In this document: positions 10,800-22,189 of the stretch, one piece after another
Layout: each line of letters starts with the position of its first letter
Numbering within the stretch: the first letter of the stretch is position 1
From: Meghimatium bilineatum
Taxonomy: Eukaryota > Mollusca > Gastropoda > Stylommatophora > Philomycidae
NCBI GenBank assembly: GCA_034231615.1
Contig: CM067309.1
Span: 37,475,750 to 37,539,749 of the forward strand
Direction of reading: 5' to 3'
Length of the DNA stretch: 64,000 nt
The notes under the pieces: model-generated
Databases searched by the model: none
The model's input: only the letters and a program-made list of their open reading frames with translations
What the model was told of the DNA's origin: nothing
Program-made: the position numbers and the translations under genes

Positions 10800-11890
10800 A
10801 TCCTAAACGAAACGAAAGATTTAAAGTAAATTAAACGAAAAAATAAATGGTGAATAATTGCTGGAGTGGTGCATATTTATTTTATATTGTCATTGAAAAC
10901 TTGTCTATTGTGTTCCGTGGTTTCTAAGTTCCTCTACATTGAACTGATGTGTGTAATTTTGATGTGTTGAATATTTTTTTTAATGTAATCTTCACTTTAC
11001 TTAGCAGAATGCGATGATTTGATGCCACATCAGTTCATATCCATACTTTCACATTTTGTAGTTTGTTTGTTGTTGTTTGTTTATTACTGGATTTGCCTTT
11101 CTTGAGAAAGTCACGCTCTTTTCAACCGTGAAATAATTTTCTTTGGTTATATCGGGGCGTATCTTGTGGTCGAATGACCTGGGTGGTGTCCTGTTATGGA
11201 CTGAGGGAATGACCTGGGTTCTGGTCAGTCCTGAAAAGGACATTAAATAATGGGGGGGGGGGGGAATGAAAGTTAGTCCTAAAAAGGACTGTTTTCATAA
11301 ATCATTGAATGTTGTTTTGGATCCTGATTTGCTGTCACTTGCTTTCTTGGTTATTCTCGATACTTTTGATCTGGTGTCTTGTTTTCTTGATAATCCTGGA
11401 AGCTAAACATTTTGACACAGCTATGGTTAATTTGGTTTCCTGTTGTGTGGTCTTGTGATCTCGATGTGATTGTGTATTCTTGCATGTTGAAGAAATATTC
11501 TTTCTTTCATGTTGAGAATAAAGCAACTGGGATTAAAATATGGCGCTGACAGAAATCATTACTATGAAATCACCGCCACCATAACGCATTTAAAATGGCA
11601 TCTTGAAGCGCGACCATGGCCGGGAAAGAAGACCTCTGTACAGAAAATAAACATTACTTCATTCGTGGTATTTTTTAAAATTATTTTCGTAATTTTCGTT
11701 AGTCACTATTTATAAACTTGCAATCGCATGCTAAAAATAACCAAAGCTGACCAATGCACGGAAATAATTAAAATAGATCTTTCATATCACGTTTAAATTT
11801 CTGTACACAGGTCTTTATACTGGAGACCGGACATGCTTCAAGTCGACTATTATCGTCTTCTATTATAACTTTGCGGCTCTTCTCTTCTTC
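10800..11890. other. znrf3 intron, nothing recognised
   Basis: AT-rich sequence. Two short hairpin motifs of the type AGTCCT...AGGACT occur near 11235-11290, with a G run at about 11253. No coding or TE protein match recognised. Confidence 0.4.
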
Positions 11891-11899
11891 TTTATTACG

Positions 11900-12960
11900 T
11901 TTTGTAATTGTTAAGGGGAATGAAAATATTAACGTATACAGTAATGAAGTAGACCATTACCAATATCTCGGACACATAATCACAAATGATGGTAGATATG
12001 AAATAATTTGTTGTTGAAATGCGTTTCATGTTTGCCTGAATATATATGTATGCACCCTTTGTGGTTGGGAGGGAGCCAGAGATGTACTGTGCAGCACTGG
12101 GGGGGGGGGGGGAGGAAATTGACAGCACTGTTTTTTTCCTATGGCTTACACCCATCATAGAGGCACAGTGACTCAGGAAGTGACAATCCTTTTGACTTGA
12201 ACATTTGGTTGCATGCCTGGAGCAATAGAGAAGTTCGACCTAACCAGTAGTCAATTGGTGGCGGGGAATGAGCACAGTGAACCCTATCTTGGCTACAGTG
12301 GCTAGGAGCAGTGCATAGGTTGAAACCTACCTTCCTGGAGGTGTGATAGTTATTCTCTGGCTCTGTCCCGGGATGGGCCGAAAATCCACAGACTTCCCAG
12401 AAATATTATGCCATTTAATGGCATTAGGTCAAAGGGCATGAGCCCATGGACCGCTGAATCAGCAACCAACCAACCATGAAATGAGTTAAATGAAGAATCT
12501 GAATGGCTAAAAGTACTTTCAATGACATGAGAAAAAATATGAGCATGGAAAGAAATAACAAATAATAGGAAATGTGTGACACGGAAGTGAAAAGGAGAAT
12601 AGGAAGGGGCTAACAGTACTTTCATTGACGTGGGGGGAAATATTAACATAGAAAGCTTATCCCAAACAAGCTAAAAATGATAATTTTAAAACGCTACATC
12701 TATTCTACATTAATATATGGTTCAGAAACATGGACAATAGACAAATAAATAGAAGACATAAGTGATGCGTTTAAAATGTAGTTTATAGAAGAATAGAGAA
12801 CTGTTGACCACCACCTTTTTGAATGCCCAGCCCTGGATGACGTCAGGAAAATGTTTCTCCCTCCAGGGCCAGATAAATGGAACAAAACAACAACTCACAA
12901 ACACATGCATATATCACACAATGGCATTGGGTCAAAGGGTATGAGCCCATGGACAGCTGG
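11900..12960 (+). mobile_element. Patchwork of decayed LINE fragments
   Basis: NEVDHYQYLGHIITNDGRYE (about 11945-12000) is an RT thumb motif. SLIYGSETWTIDK-like residues appear near 12710. DHHLFECPALDDVRKMFLPP (about 12815) is a C-terminal zinc-type box. GGTCAAAGGGYATGAGCCCATGGAC occurs twice (about 12428 and 12930), suggesting two 3' ends of one family. No intact ORF. Confidence 0.6.
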
Positions 12961-13990
12961 ATCAGCAACCAACCAATCAAAGACGAATAGAGAAAAAGTT
13001 ATGAAAAGATAAAAACAAAGTGGTTCTGGAAAAATAACTGTTAAAGGAAATAAGGTTATTAAAGGATTAAGAGTTTGTGCAGAAATATGCCCTGCTATGT
13101 TAGGCATTAAGGCACAGGATAATCTAGAACAGTGATGAGGAAATTTCAATCTCTCAAACCATTTTTTTCTTTCCCGTCACAACAGTAACATATGCGCTAT
13201 CCCAAGAGCTAAAACTACTAAATGGATGTAGAAAAATACAACTTTCTTTTTAGCTCAATACAACATGTGAAAAGCTTAATCTCACCCCCGACCCAAAATG
13301 GTTGCCCACCTTTTTGGGGGGAAAAACCTAAAGTACATACCTGCCTTACAGACCTGTGTCTCCACTTGAGCTGTAGATTATAAATATGATAAAGGCAATA
13401 TTAGTAGTCATAATTCAAGTGGGATTTCAACAGTAATATGCCGTCGGACTACGTGACTGCGAACTACGCGATTTCTACTAATCACTTCCAGGCGTAATTT
13501 GTTTCTCCAGCCAATAGAAAGTTCAGATTAGCCTTTAGCAATCACGTGCAGTGTCGAAGTTCAAGACATGTTACTGTCGAACATTCACGTCATAACGCAT
13601 ATATAGGGTGTCTATTGAGTCGCTGTGCAATGACGGCACACAGATTTCCACTAAGTACTCACAATTCATATGACGTAGGGTCACCACCACTTAAATGAAT
13701 GCACAGTGATTCTGTAGACATCCGGTGTAAAATGGAGACGATACTTACAGAGTGTAATATTTACACAAACAAACATTGACGATTTCATTGGAGACCAGTT
13801 ATTAAAACATCATTGGGGGGGGGGGGGTGGAATTGTTGTGGCTACAGAAAATAATATGTAATGTGCGATGTGTGGACACGGAGAAAACTCGGTCGTGTGG
13901 TGTCACCAATATCAACAACAACACGCTTTGAATTGTTATGAATGTATTCATTAAAATCACACATTACGAACCAGTACACAACTTGTAGTT
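12960..13990. other. znrf3 intron, nothing recognised
   Basis: No coding segment or element recognised. It includes a 14-G run at about 13816 and a CATATATAGGG box at 13598-13608 that has no gene next to it. Confidence 0.4.
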
Positions 13991-14380
13991 TTGTTTGCTG
14001 TGGTCATCAACAAACCATCACATCTAGAGAATGTCTATGCTAGCAACCCCACCGACGACGGATGTGTCGGGCCATTGACGCAAATAAAACGGCGACACGA
14101 CGCACTTTCATTCTCTAAACTGCATCCTGCTGGAAATCTATAATGGATCATAGTCCCGATACAAGAGAAATCCAGCGGGAGTTTGAGAATGAATGCTGAA
14201 GAAGTATGCTAGCAATAAACGTTTGTTTTCTATGGGGTCATCAGCTGCCCATCACACATAGAGAGTTTCTATGCCAGGAATAAACCACTGGTTCATTATG
14301 TCGTCATCGAATGTTCACCATACGTTATAGCCTTGTATTAAGGCAACTGTTTATTCTGTGGTCATCAAATGACCAGTGGA
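13990..14380. repeat. ~65-bp diverged tandem repeat hosting SINE-B
   Basis: GGTCATCAACAAACCATCAC / GGTCATCAGCTGCCCATCAC / CGTCATCGAATGTTCACCAT recur at about 65-bp spacing once the SINE-B insertion is removed, each followed by (C/T)TATGCYAGSAATAAAC-like text in the first two. Confidence 0.5.
14047..14204 (+). mobile_element. SINE-B, full length
   Basis: Begins CCCCACCGACGACGGATGTG and ends TTTGAGAATGAATGCTGAAG. TATGCTAGCAA is duplicated at 14036-14046 and 14205-14215 (11-bp TSD). Its core reads GGAAATCTATAATGGATCAT, a diverged, single-copy version of the 57-bp unit. Confidence 0.9.
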
Positions 14381-15560
14381 CATGAAATGACCACTATAGA
14401 CTATAATTATTATAGATTACACAGTAAAGTTCTCTACCATGTTCAGTCTAACCTCTGCCTGATGAACCAATCACCAACAATCACGCCCTGTTGTGTATTG
14501 GAACAAATAAGACACTATATCAACCATCCACGGTTGATGATCAGAATACATGTAGAAGTCCTAAAATACAGATATGTTACTAAACAACATTTTTTCGAAT
14601 AAAAATATCAGAATCAAAGAAATGTGAACTATTAAAATCCATACACCGCCATAGATCAAAGAAGATATAATCCTTTATAATATTATAACTTTGGCGGTTC
14701 GGTAAACAACCAGCGTGACCTTGACCCGGTTCACCGATTCCTTTGTAAAGTACAAATTATGCATTTAGAACGAAAACTATTTAATAATGCTGTTTGAGGT
14801 GTCTGATTACAGCAGACAACCCGGCGTTATGAAAACTGTTTGATGTGCCTGGGATCGATTTATGATCAAAGCAATTTTTTTAATCAGTAACTGTGCAGAC
14901 GACAAATGATTTGTATCATGCACTCATGAATGACTTCACACGGAACATCTAGCTGAATCTGAAATTTGAAGCACCAGTGGGATGTTTCATCGCTTTATCT
15001 ATACTGCTGGTGTGTCAAATAAACGTACTGGATCAAGTTTTCTCAAAGTAAGTGATAGCTACCCCCATGAGGGAACGGCTGAAAAGACATGTTAAGCTAT
15101 CTCAGAAAGTTCAAGGGACATAGGGGAGACCATTAAAATAAATGAACAACTGAACTAATCAAAAGGGGGAAAAAAATAATGAAGCTACTTGTTACTTCGT
15201 AAGTACACGAAGGTAAACAAGATAGTGATATTCTATTAATAGAAAGTGGACCTTAACATCGTTTTGCATATCGGTCATCGTATCATCAATTTTTTTTAAT
15301 TGTGCCATTTTTAATGACATTGGTCGTGACATATATGTCACAGCGTGTACTACAAAACAATGAAGAAGACGCTGACAGAGACAATGTACATGTTCAGAGA
15401 ATGAAAGAAATGTTGAGCGAACAGGGGAAGAGGCACGGACGTGGGTCATCTCTGTAAAAACAAAGAGAACCCATAATTGACTGGCACCCACTCGTCTCGC
15501 AAATAGAGTGAACACGTTTTCCATCTTCGACTATGTCGCATCCAAATAGCGTTGAGATGT
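14380..15560. other. znrf3 intron, no gene recognised
   Basis: A 110-codon minus-strand ORF at 15192-15524 begins MENVFTLFARR. It has no recognisable domain and no splice or promoter support, so I treat it as chance. Confidence 0.4.
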
Positions 15561-15660
15561 GGTCGAATACGTAAAACGTGTTAATTCAAGATGTGAGGCA
15601 GGTGGGTGTCATTTGAGGGTACCTGGTTCAAATCCCGTTTGCTGCATAATTTTTCTTTAT
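15560..15660 (+). mobile_element. Possible tRNA-derived SINE head
   Basis: TGGTTCAAATCCCG (about 15621) fits a B box, with GGTCGAATACGTAAAACGTG upstream as a poor A-box region. No body or TSD was recognised. Confidence 0.3.
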
Positions 15661-15714
15661 TAATAAATCCTCAATGATTCTATATTATATTACTGACAAC
15701 TGACTGGGACTGAG

Positions 15715-15895
15715 TTTATTTGTGTACTTTTAGATGACTGAAGAAATGGCAAAAACTGAGCTTTTGTGTATACTTTTAGATGACTGACGGAATGGCAACA
15801 CTGAGCTTCTATGTATACTTTTAGATGACTGGCGGAATGGCAACACTGAACTTCTATGTATACTTTTAGATGACTGGCGGAATGGTAAGCAGTTC
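15715..15895. repeat. 45-bp minisatellite, 4 units
   Basis: The unit GTATACTTTTAGATGACTGG + CGGAATGGCAACACTGARCTTCTAT; the first unit is the most diverged. Confidence 0.9.
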
Positions 15896-15984
15896 GTTTA
15901 TGGGGGTGCCTCTTGCGCAGTGATGTTGGTTTCTGGTCAAGAATCTAGACCTTTATGTTCAGGTTATTTTTGTACATTAAAATC

Positions 15985-16165
15985 AGATCTTTAGTATATC
16001 TTTCTATCTATACGATGTGTCCCTTGTTTGCCTTGCGACGTCAGGGGTGGAAAAGTTCTCTGGAGATGGCCTTCTTGTGCGCTGTTTGTAAGCTTGTTCC
16101 TGTGGCTTCTTTGATTTCTGTGATCCATCTTTTACATAGTCTGTCTCAGAGCCCTTTAGTATATA
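15985..16165 (-). mobile_element. LINE-h 3' fragment
   Basis: TTGCGACGTCAGGGGTGGAA...GAGATGGCCTTCTTGTGCGC...GATTTCTGTGATCCATC is the antisense of the text at 52840-53030 (GATGGATCGAATAAATCAAA, AAGGCCATCTCCAGAGAACT, CCCCTGACGCCGCAAGG). Confidence 0.65.
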
Positions 16166-16459
16166 TATATATATATATATGTAGAAATCACAACCATAGA
16201 TAATGAAAGGAAGCAGCCAGCGAGCTATTCCTCGCGTAGGAAGACCATTCCATTATCACCCTGTGTGTCCCTAGGTCCCAGACCTAATTTCTTCTGTATG
16301 AGCCGTGTTGAGTAACGGCGACAGTCGAGTTAGACTCTGGATACACCTTCTTAGACGAGGTGTTGCTTTACCACACACATCGGGGGTCTGGGATTTGACC
16401 TATGCATTTCTCACGCACTTGCCTCGCCTACTTGTGATGGCCTTCCAATCAATCGCCAG

Positions 16460-16627
16460 CAGGGCCGGTCTTGGGCCATTGCAACCTCTGCGGCCGCAGT
16501 GGGCCCCGCACTTTCATAGGCCCATAAATTCATATTAAAATTTATTTTATTATCCTCTTCCCTACCCAGACTGGGCCCCGCGCAATCCGTTTCGCATAGG
16601 GCCCCTCAATTGTTAGGGGCGGCCCTG
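16460..16627. mobile_element. hAT-like MITE
   Basis: The ends are CAGGGCCGGTCTTGGGCC and GGGGCGGCCCTG, imperfect inverted termini sharing CAGGGCCG. ATCGCCAG (16452-16459) and ATGGCCAG (16628-16635) form an 8-bp TSD with one mismatch. The size and TSD length are those of non-autonomous hAT elements. Confidence 0.75.
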
Positions 16628-16942
16628 ATGGCCAGGCGCGGCCTGTGTATTTGACTCTGCCATTGCGTGTGGTACCCAAAGAAGTTGGTAGAGTAAGCCT
16701 AACTCGGACGAAGATCTTCACAGTGGACCCATATAATACTCACGTGGCAGACAGGTAATGGAGTTCTACTGGATAACGACTGACACTATCACTGTCGGAT
16801 GCCTACATGAATTAATATACACACCAAAACACAGAATATAATGATACAATTGGCTTGACACTATTTTAAACCATATAGTGGAGGTCGCGCTTCCGGTAAT
16901 CTTGTCACATTTCCGGAAAAAGAGATAAAATGATAATCGTAT

Positions 16943-17095
16943 TCTTCTGTTTTTGTTCTCAAACTCTTGCAGATTATCAGGATGTAGTCCGGAGAAATAA
17001 ATGCTTTGTTTAATGGTTTGCAGATTGACTGTGATATCTGCTCGTTTCGGTCGGTCACATACGACGTCAGCAAGGCTTCTGAGTCACTTTGACCA
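16943..17095 (-). mobile_element. SINE-A fragment
   Basis: TTCTCAAACTCTTGCAGATT, ATCAGGATGTAGTCCGGAGA, then diverged middle text through GACGTCAGCAAGGCTTCTGA. The 5' portion is missing. Confidence 0.7.
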
Positions 17096-17334
17096 TTTAG
17101 TGGATTGCACAGTAAAATCCACCATCAAAACAGTGGCTATCGAGAGTAAACGCATACAATCAGAATCAAAACAGGTTTTGATACATCATGTTTTCGGATA
17201 TTTCCGTTCATTTCGTTTGTTATCGTTCACACTCGATACATTGTATATACATAGTGACCAATGTCAAACATGACATACAAAATCTTGTTTTGATTGTGCT
17301 AGCAGGCATTTACTGTTGATAGCCATGCTCAAAA

Positions 17335-17745
17335 ACCGGGGTAAAAAGGGTACCGCACTGCACTCGGCGGACCCAGTGTTGGCAGATAACCAAAATCCCA
17401 AAAGTACTTCCTCGTGGTGACCCTGGAAACAGAAGTACAGTTGCTCGTGCTGATTCTGGCTAAACCTTTTGGGGATCGTGTCTGTGAATGTAATGCAGTG
17501 ATGGAAAGAGAATTGACTGCAAAAGAGACAGTTAAGATCTTCGACACCACTGCGCCAACACATGCAGTGGCACTGTCGACACACAGTAAAGCTGATCAGT
17601 CCTGTCCGATAATTGAAGGGGCGATCAAAGATAGCGAGAAGGTAGATGCATGGCGAGAGACGAAAAGACAACATATTGAGTATAATGAAAGGACAGCACA
17701 GCGCCAGATAGCAGCACCAAGTGCAAATAGAAAGAGTTAACGCTC
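17335..17745 (+). mobile_element. Element C, 5'-region fragment
   Basis: CGGCGGACCCAGTGTTGGCA, GATAACCAAAATCCCAAAAG, CTGGAAACAGAAGTACAG and CTTTTGGGGATCGTGTCTG align with 6715-7130 of copy 1 at lower identity. A 108-codon ORF (17414-17740, ...MERELTAKETVKIFDTT...) stays open here but is broken in the other two copies. It may be remnant coding of an autonomous relative. Confidence 0.65.
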
Positions 17746-17834
17746 CAATGAGGATATTTTTATTATTTCCGTGAATTTCGTTGGTCGCCCTTGGCTTTTA
17801 TTTGGTATGCTTTCTCCAAGTATATTAAACTTGA

Positions 17835-18275
17835 CTAACGAAAATCACGAAAATAGTCAAATCGTCCCCAATGAAGTTGTGCTTACTATCTGAGTCATGT
17901 GACGTATTCTCTCCAGAACCTTTGCCTTCCCAATGAACTATATTGAACCTCCCTCTGTCTTGGGCAATGCGGCTTGCATTTTCCAAGGAAATATTAATGT
18001 TATCTTTAATGTCGTCAGTCAATCATCTTCTTGGTCTGTCCTTTCTCCTCCCACCAGGTACTGCCCTCCATTATGTGTCTTTCTAAACAGTTGTGTCTCT
18101 TTATATGACCAAACAGGCGTAGTTTTCTTTTTGCTATTGTATTTAGTAACCAACATTCTGGAATCTACTTTCTGTACAGAGATTTTTACTGGCAAAGCTA
18201 TTGGTTTGTGGGTAGAAGATTTACGCCTCCCTTTGTTTAGGCATGCTTCCTTCAACGTGGCCTTATAGTCCACTC
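17835..18275 (-). mobile_element. LINE-b C-terminal fragment
   Basis: Minus-strand reading gives TPVWSYKETQLFRKT, DDIKDNINISLENASRIAQD and a GAATACGTCACATGA end. It is related to 28260-28846 and 34080-34380. Confidence 0.7.
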
Positions 18276-18278
18276 TGA

Positions 18279-18775
18279 TTGTATGAAACCGTATGGTCAA
18301 CCCATCGGTTGTATGAAACCGTATGGGCAGTCCACTGGTTGTATGAAATCGTATGGTCAACTCACTGATTGTATGAAACCGTATGGTCAACCCACTGATT
18401 GTATGAAACCATATGACCAGTGCACTGGTTGTATGACATCGTATGACCAGTCAGTTGGTTGTATGACACCTTATAACCAGTCCACCGGTTGTATGAAACC
18501 GTATGGGCAGTCCACTGGTTGTATGAAACCATATGGTCAACCCACTGATTGTATGAAGCCGCATGGGCAGTCCACTGGTTGTATGAAACCGTATGGTCAA
18601 CCCACTGATTGTATGAAATCGTATGGTCAACCCACTGATTGTATGAAACCGTATGGGCAGTCCACTGGTTGTATGAAACCGTATGGTCAACCCACTGATT
18701 GTATGAAACCGTATGGGCAGTCCACTGGTTGTATGAAACCGTATGGTCAACCCACTGATTGTATGAAACCGTATG
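18279..18775. repeat. 30-bp minisatellite with 60-bp higher order
   Basis: The unit TGTATGAAACCGTATGGTCA + ACCCACTGAT alternates with a GGGCAGTCCACTGGT version, giving a 60-bp dimer, about 16 monomers in all. The length is a multiple of three, so both strands stay open for about 150-165 codons. That is a consequence of the period, not evidence of a gene. Confidence 0.95.
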
Positions 18776-18989
18776 AGTATTAAAAAGTGTGAGAGCTATA
18801 ACTTCCAATAATCAAATCAAAATAATCTTCATATATTGTGTTCATGTGGGGGCGGGCCATAAATTAGGTCAACAATTCTGCTAATTTATGACCCCCTCCC
18901 ATCCCCACCGTCAAGAATTCTAGGACTCCAACCCTATGAGGCCTTTTTTCCTTAATTATGTCAAAAATTGTTGTTAAAAGTTAACACTT

Positions 18990-19165
18990 TGAAGGACATG
19001 AGTGTTAAACACGACGGACATGAGAGTTAAACGTGAAGGACATGAGAGTTAAACGTGAAGGACATGAGAGTTAAACATGAAGGACATGAGAGTTAAACAT
19101 GAAGGACATGAGAGTTAAACATGAAGGAAATGTTAGTTAAACGTGAAGGACATGAGAGTTAAACG
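18990..19165. repeat. 22-bp minisatellite, ~8 units
   Basis: The unit AAGGACATGAGAGTTAAACR + TG ends about 100 bp beyond the donor of the transmembrane exon. Confidence 0.9.
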
Positions 19166-19263
19166 TGGCGTGTAAGTATGTATATTGTAGGTAGGTAGGA
19201 ACGTACGTAGATAGCTGAGACATGGGTACTACATGCAGGCAGGATAAAACTTAAAAAATGTAC

Positions 19264-19350
19264 CTTCAGCACGATCAGAACACAGATCATACAGAAGAAG
19301 AGAAATACGGCTACAAATATTCCCATTCCAAAGTATTCTTTCTGGTTAAT
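19264..19350 (-). CDS. znrf3: ZNRF3/RNF43 exon: transmembrane segment
   Basis: An 87-bp exon (29 codons) has acceptor ctgtttcag and donor AAG|GTACAT. It encodes INQKEYFGMGIF and then a run of hydrophobic residues (VAVFLFFCMICVLIVL) ending in Lys. Vertebrate ZNRF3 has EYFDMGIFLAFFVVV at this point, so this is the single membrane-spanning helix. The open frame continues upstream for hundreds of codons only because the adjacent intron is a stop-free minisatellite; the real exon starts at 19350. Relative to vertebrates, five or six basic residues after the helix seem absent, or sit in an unseen micro-exon. Confidence 0.93.
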
Positions 19351-19489
19351 CTGAAACAGAATGTCAACAAATGAAGGAGTGGATTTTAGTGGGGTAGCTT
19401 GTGTGGATGAGAGTGGATTCTGTAGGTGGTGGTGATTTTTGTGAAATGTACGTGTGGTTGAAGGGGAATGCGTGTATGTGATTGGGAAC

Positions 19490-20400
19490 GTGTGGATGAA
19501 GGGGAATGTGTGTGTGAAGGGGAACGTGTGTATAAAGGGGAACTTGTGTAAATGAAGGGGAACGTGTGTAAATGAAGGGGAACGTGTGTAAATGAAGGGG
19601 AACGTGTGTAAATGAAGGGGAACGTGTGTAAATGAAGGGAAACGTGTGTAAATGAAGGGAAACGTGTGTAAATGAAGGGAAACGTGTGTAAATAGGGCAA
19701 CGTGTGTAAATGAAGGGAAACGTGTGTAAATAGGGCAACGTGTGTAAATGAAGGGCAACGTGTGTAAATGAAGGGAAACGTGTGTAAATGAAGGGAAACG
19801 TGTGTAAATGAAGGGTAACGTGTGTAAATGAAGGGTAACGTGTGGATGAAAAGTAACGTGTAAATGAAGGGAAACGTGTGTAAATGAAGGGTAACGTGTG
19901 GATGAAAAGTAACGTGTAAATGAAGGGGAACGTGTGTAAATGAAGGGGAAAGTGTGTAAATAGGGCAACGTGTGTAAATGAAGGGAAACGTGTGTAAATG
20001 AAGGGTAACGTGTGTAAATAGGGCAACGTGTGTAAATGAAGGGAAACGTGTGTAAATAGGGCAACGTGTGTAAATAGGGCAACGTGTGTAAATGAAGGGA
20101 AACGTGTGTAAATGAAGGGTAACGTGTGTAAATAGGGCAACGTGTGTAAATGAAGGGCAACGTGTGTAAATGAAGGTCCCGTGTGTAAATGAAGGGAAAC
20201 GTGTGTAAATGAAGGGTAACGTGTGGATGAAAAGTAACGTGTAAATGAAGGGAAACGTGTGTAAATGAAGGGTAATGTGTGGATGAAAAGTAACGTGTAA
20301 ATGAAGGGGAAAGTGTGTAAATGAAGGGGAAAGTGTGGATGAAAAGGAACATGTGTAAATGAAGGGGAACTTATAATGAAAGGGGGCGTGTGGATGAAAT
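19490..20400. repeat. ~18-19-bp minisatellite, ~48 units, upstream of the membrane exon
   Basis: Three interleaved variants occur: AACGTGTGTAAATGAAGGG, AACGTGTGTAAATAGGGC and AACGTGTGGATGAAAAGT. Blocks of variants recur (for example 19840-19920 and 20210-20300), pointing to segmental duplication inside the array. A 397-codon minus-strand ORF is this array read through into the true exon at 19350. Confidence 0.95.
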
Positions 20401-20529
20401 GGAATGCGTGGATGAAGGGCTAAATGTGGATGCTGTTTGTGGATAAGATTAATTTTTCACGATAAGAATGATGTTTGTAGATGCGATTCATAGTTGTGTT
20501 TATAAATGATAAACTTGAATGAGCATGAT

Positions 20530-20710
20530 GTTTGTGGATGAGTGTAGTGGATGAGTGATGTGGATGAGTGTAGTGGATGAGTGATGTGGATGAGTGATGT
20601 GGATGAGTGTAGTGGATGAGTGATGTGGATGAGTGATGTGGATGAGTGATGTGAATGGGTGATGTGGATGAGTGATGTGGATGAGTGATGTGGATGCGTG
20701 TAGCGGATGA
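20530..20710. repeat. ~13-bp minisatellite
   Basis: GTGGATGAGTGAT and GTGTAGTGGATGAGT alternate about 13 times. The motif resembles the GTGGATGAA units of the array just before it. Confidence 0.85.
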
Positions 20711-20982
20711 GAATGATTGTTTTTTAAAATATTCTCTCAGGTTGGCTATAATGGTTATTTTTTTTGGATCATGGTAATTTAAGAATTTTTCTGTAACATT
20801 CTGTTTCAAAATTTGCTATTTTATTTTTCACTTTGTTGGTGATTGCCCATGTTTGCCACTGGGAATATGCAAGCTCTTAGGAATGCTAGTTTTGTTGTTT
20901 TGCAACAGCTCAGCCATATGCTTTTCATTTGTGTCAGCTTCATTGACGGGATAGCCACACTCCCTCTGATTTACTCATTACT

Positions 20983-21270
20983 TCTTTATTCTTCTTCTGC
21001 GTTCGTTCTCAAACTCCTGCAGATTAGCAGGATGTAGTCCGGAGAACGGAATGAGCTGTGTCATGGTTTACAGCATTGCTGCGATATCTGCGCTATATTT
21101 CGGCCTGACACATCCGACTTCAGCATGGCTTTGGGTCACTGACCCTATATGGGATGGGACAGCCAACTCCATCCCATAACCTCCTTAGTCGCCTTTTACG
21201 ACATGCGTGGGAGGTAAACAGTGTTGCTATTCTTTGCTCCTCTTTAGGGCCCCGGCAACACACGGGCGTC
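20983..21270 (-). mobile_element. SINE-A, full length
   Basis: Plus-strand text runs TTCTTCTGCGTTCGTTCTCA ... CAACACACGGGCG. CTCATTACT is duplicated (20974-20982 and 21271-21279). The right-hand TSD is also the start of the 34-bp array. Confidence 0.9.
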
Positions 21271-21640
21271 CTCATTACTAATTCTATAATAACTTCCTTC
21301 TGACTTCATTACTAATTCTATAATAACTTCCTTCTGACTTCATTACTAATTCTATAATAACTTCCTTCTGACTTCATTACTAATTCTATAATAACTTCCT
21401 TCTGACTTCATTACTAATTCTATAATAACTTCCTTACCTTCTGACTTCATTACTAATTCTATAATAACTTCCTTCTGACTTCATTACTAATTCTATAATA
21501 ACTTCCTTCTGACTTCATTACTAATTCTATAATAACTTCCTCCTGACTTCATTACTAATTCTATAATAACTTCCTTCTGACTTCATTACTAATTCTATAA
21601 TAACTTCCTTCTGACTTCATTACCAATTCAATAATTCAAT
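21271..21640. repeat. 34-bp minisatellite, ~11 units
   Basis: The unit TTCATTACTAATTCTATAAT + AACTTCCTTCTGAC. One unit carries a CCTTA insertion (21431-21440). It spans from the SINE-A TSD to 17 bp from the splice donor of the 21657-21806 exon. Confidence 0.95.
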
Positions 21641-21656
21641 TACCAGTGATAATTAC

Positions 21657-21806
21657 CTCATGCTTTCCTCCAAGCTGCTCCTGTGGGCTGTATATGATTC
21701 GAATCCTGGCGTGATTGTGAGAGCTGACAATACCCATCAGCTTGGCGGCATCAGAGCCTTGTATGATGATAATTGGCATCTTGAGTTTAACATCTGCTTG
21801 GTGGAG
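21657..21806 (-). CDS. znrf3: ZNRF3/RNF43 exon: C-terminal ectodomain
   Basis: A 150-bp exon (50 codons) is bounded by ttttgccag and GAG|GTAATT. It reads LHQADVKLKMPIIIIQGSDA, then AKLMGIVSSHNHARIRI, ending in QLGGKHE. Vertebrate ZNRF3 has RPVVYVKGADAIKLMNIVNK followed by VARARI at the same place, so this is the last ectodomain strand-helix pair before the juxtamembrane linker. A 34-bp minisatellite begins about 17 bp beyond the splice donor, in the intron. Confidence 0.95.
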
Positions 21807-22189
21807 CTGGCAAAAGTAAACATAGAAATCCATCTTGGAATAATCTGCATAATACTAACTTTAAGAATATATTTTATTATATTATTTATTACATAACTAG
21901 TGAGTCGCTAAGTACAAAATGGCAAAGATTAGTAACACTGAAATTGCCAAACATGTCGTAAGAGGCGACTAAGGACGTTTGGCATATTATTTTCACACCA
22001 TCAGAGAATGTGGTTTCTTCTCAAAGTATTACAAATTGCTAAGAGTTGAGTCATGTGTAGGAAATAGAACTCAGGACCACCCTCTCCAATCCACCCAACT
22101 TGTACCAAAGGATATAAGAGGTCTATCACCCATAATTCTTGAATATTGAAATAAAAAAATCAGATCAAAATATACAATGCTGAAGTAGG

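Noticed and set aside
15192-15524. 110-codon minus-strand ORF MENVFTLFARR...
   Set aside because: No recognisable domain, codon pattern, splice sites or promoter; length is within chance for 64 kb.
18283-18808. Repeat-protein-like ORFs (MKPYGQPTDC... and TVSYNQW...)
   Set aside because: A 30-bp tandem array open on both strands. No flanking coding sequence or signal peptide.
19159-20352. A 397-codon minus-strand ORF rich in FIYTRCPSFTHV-type repeats
   Set aside because: Intronic minisatellite read through into the real 29-codon membrane exon; the acceptor at 19350/19351 marks the true exon start.
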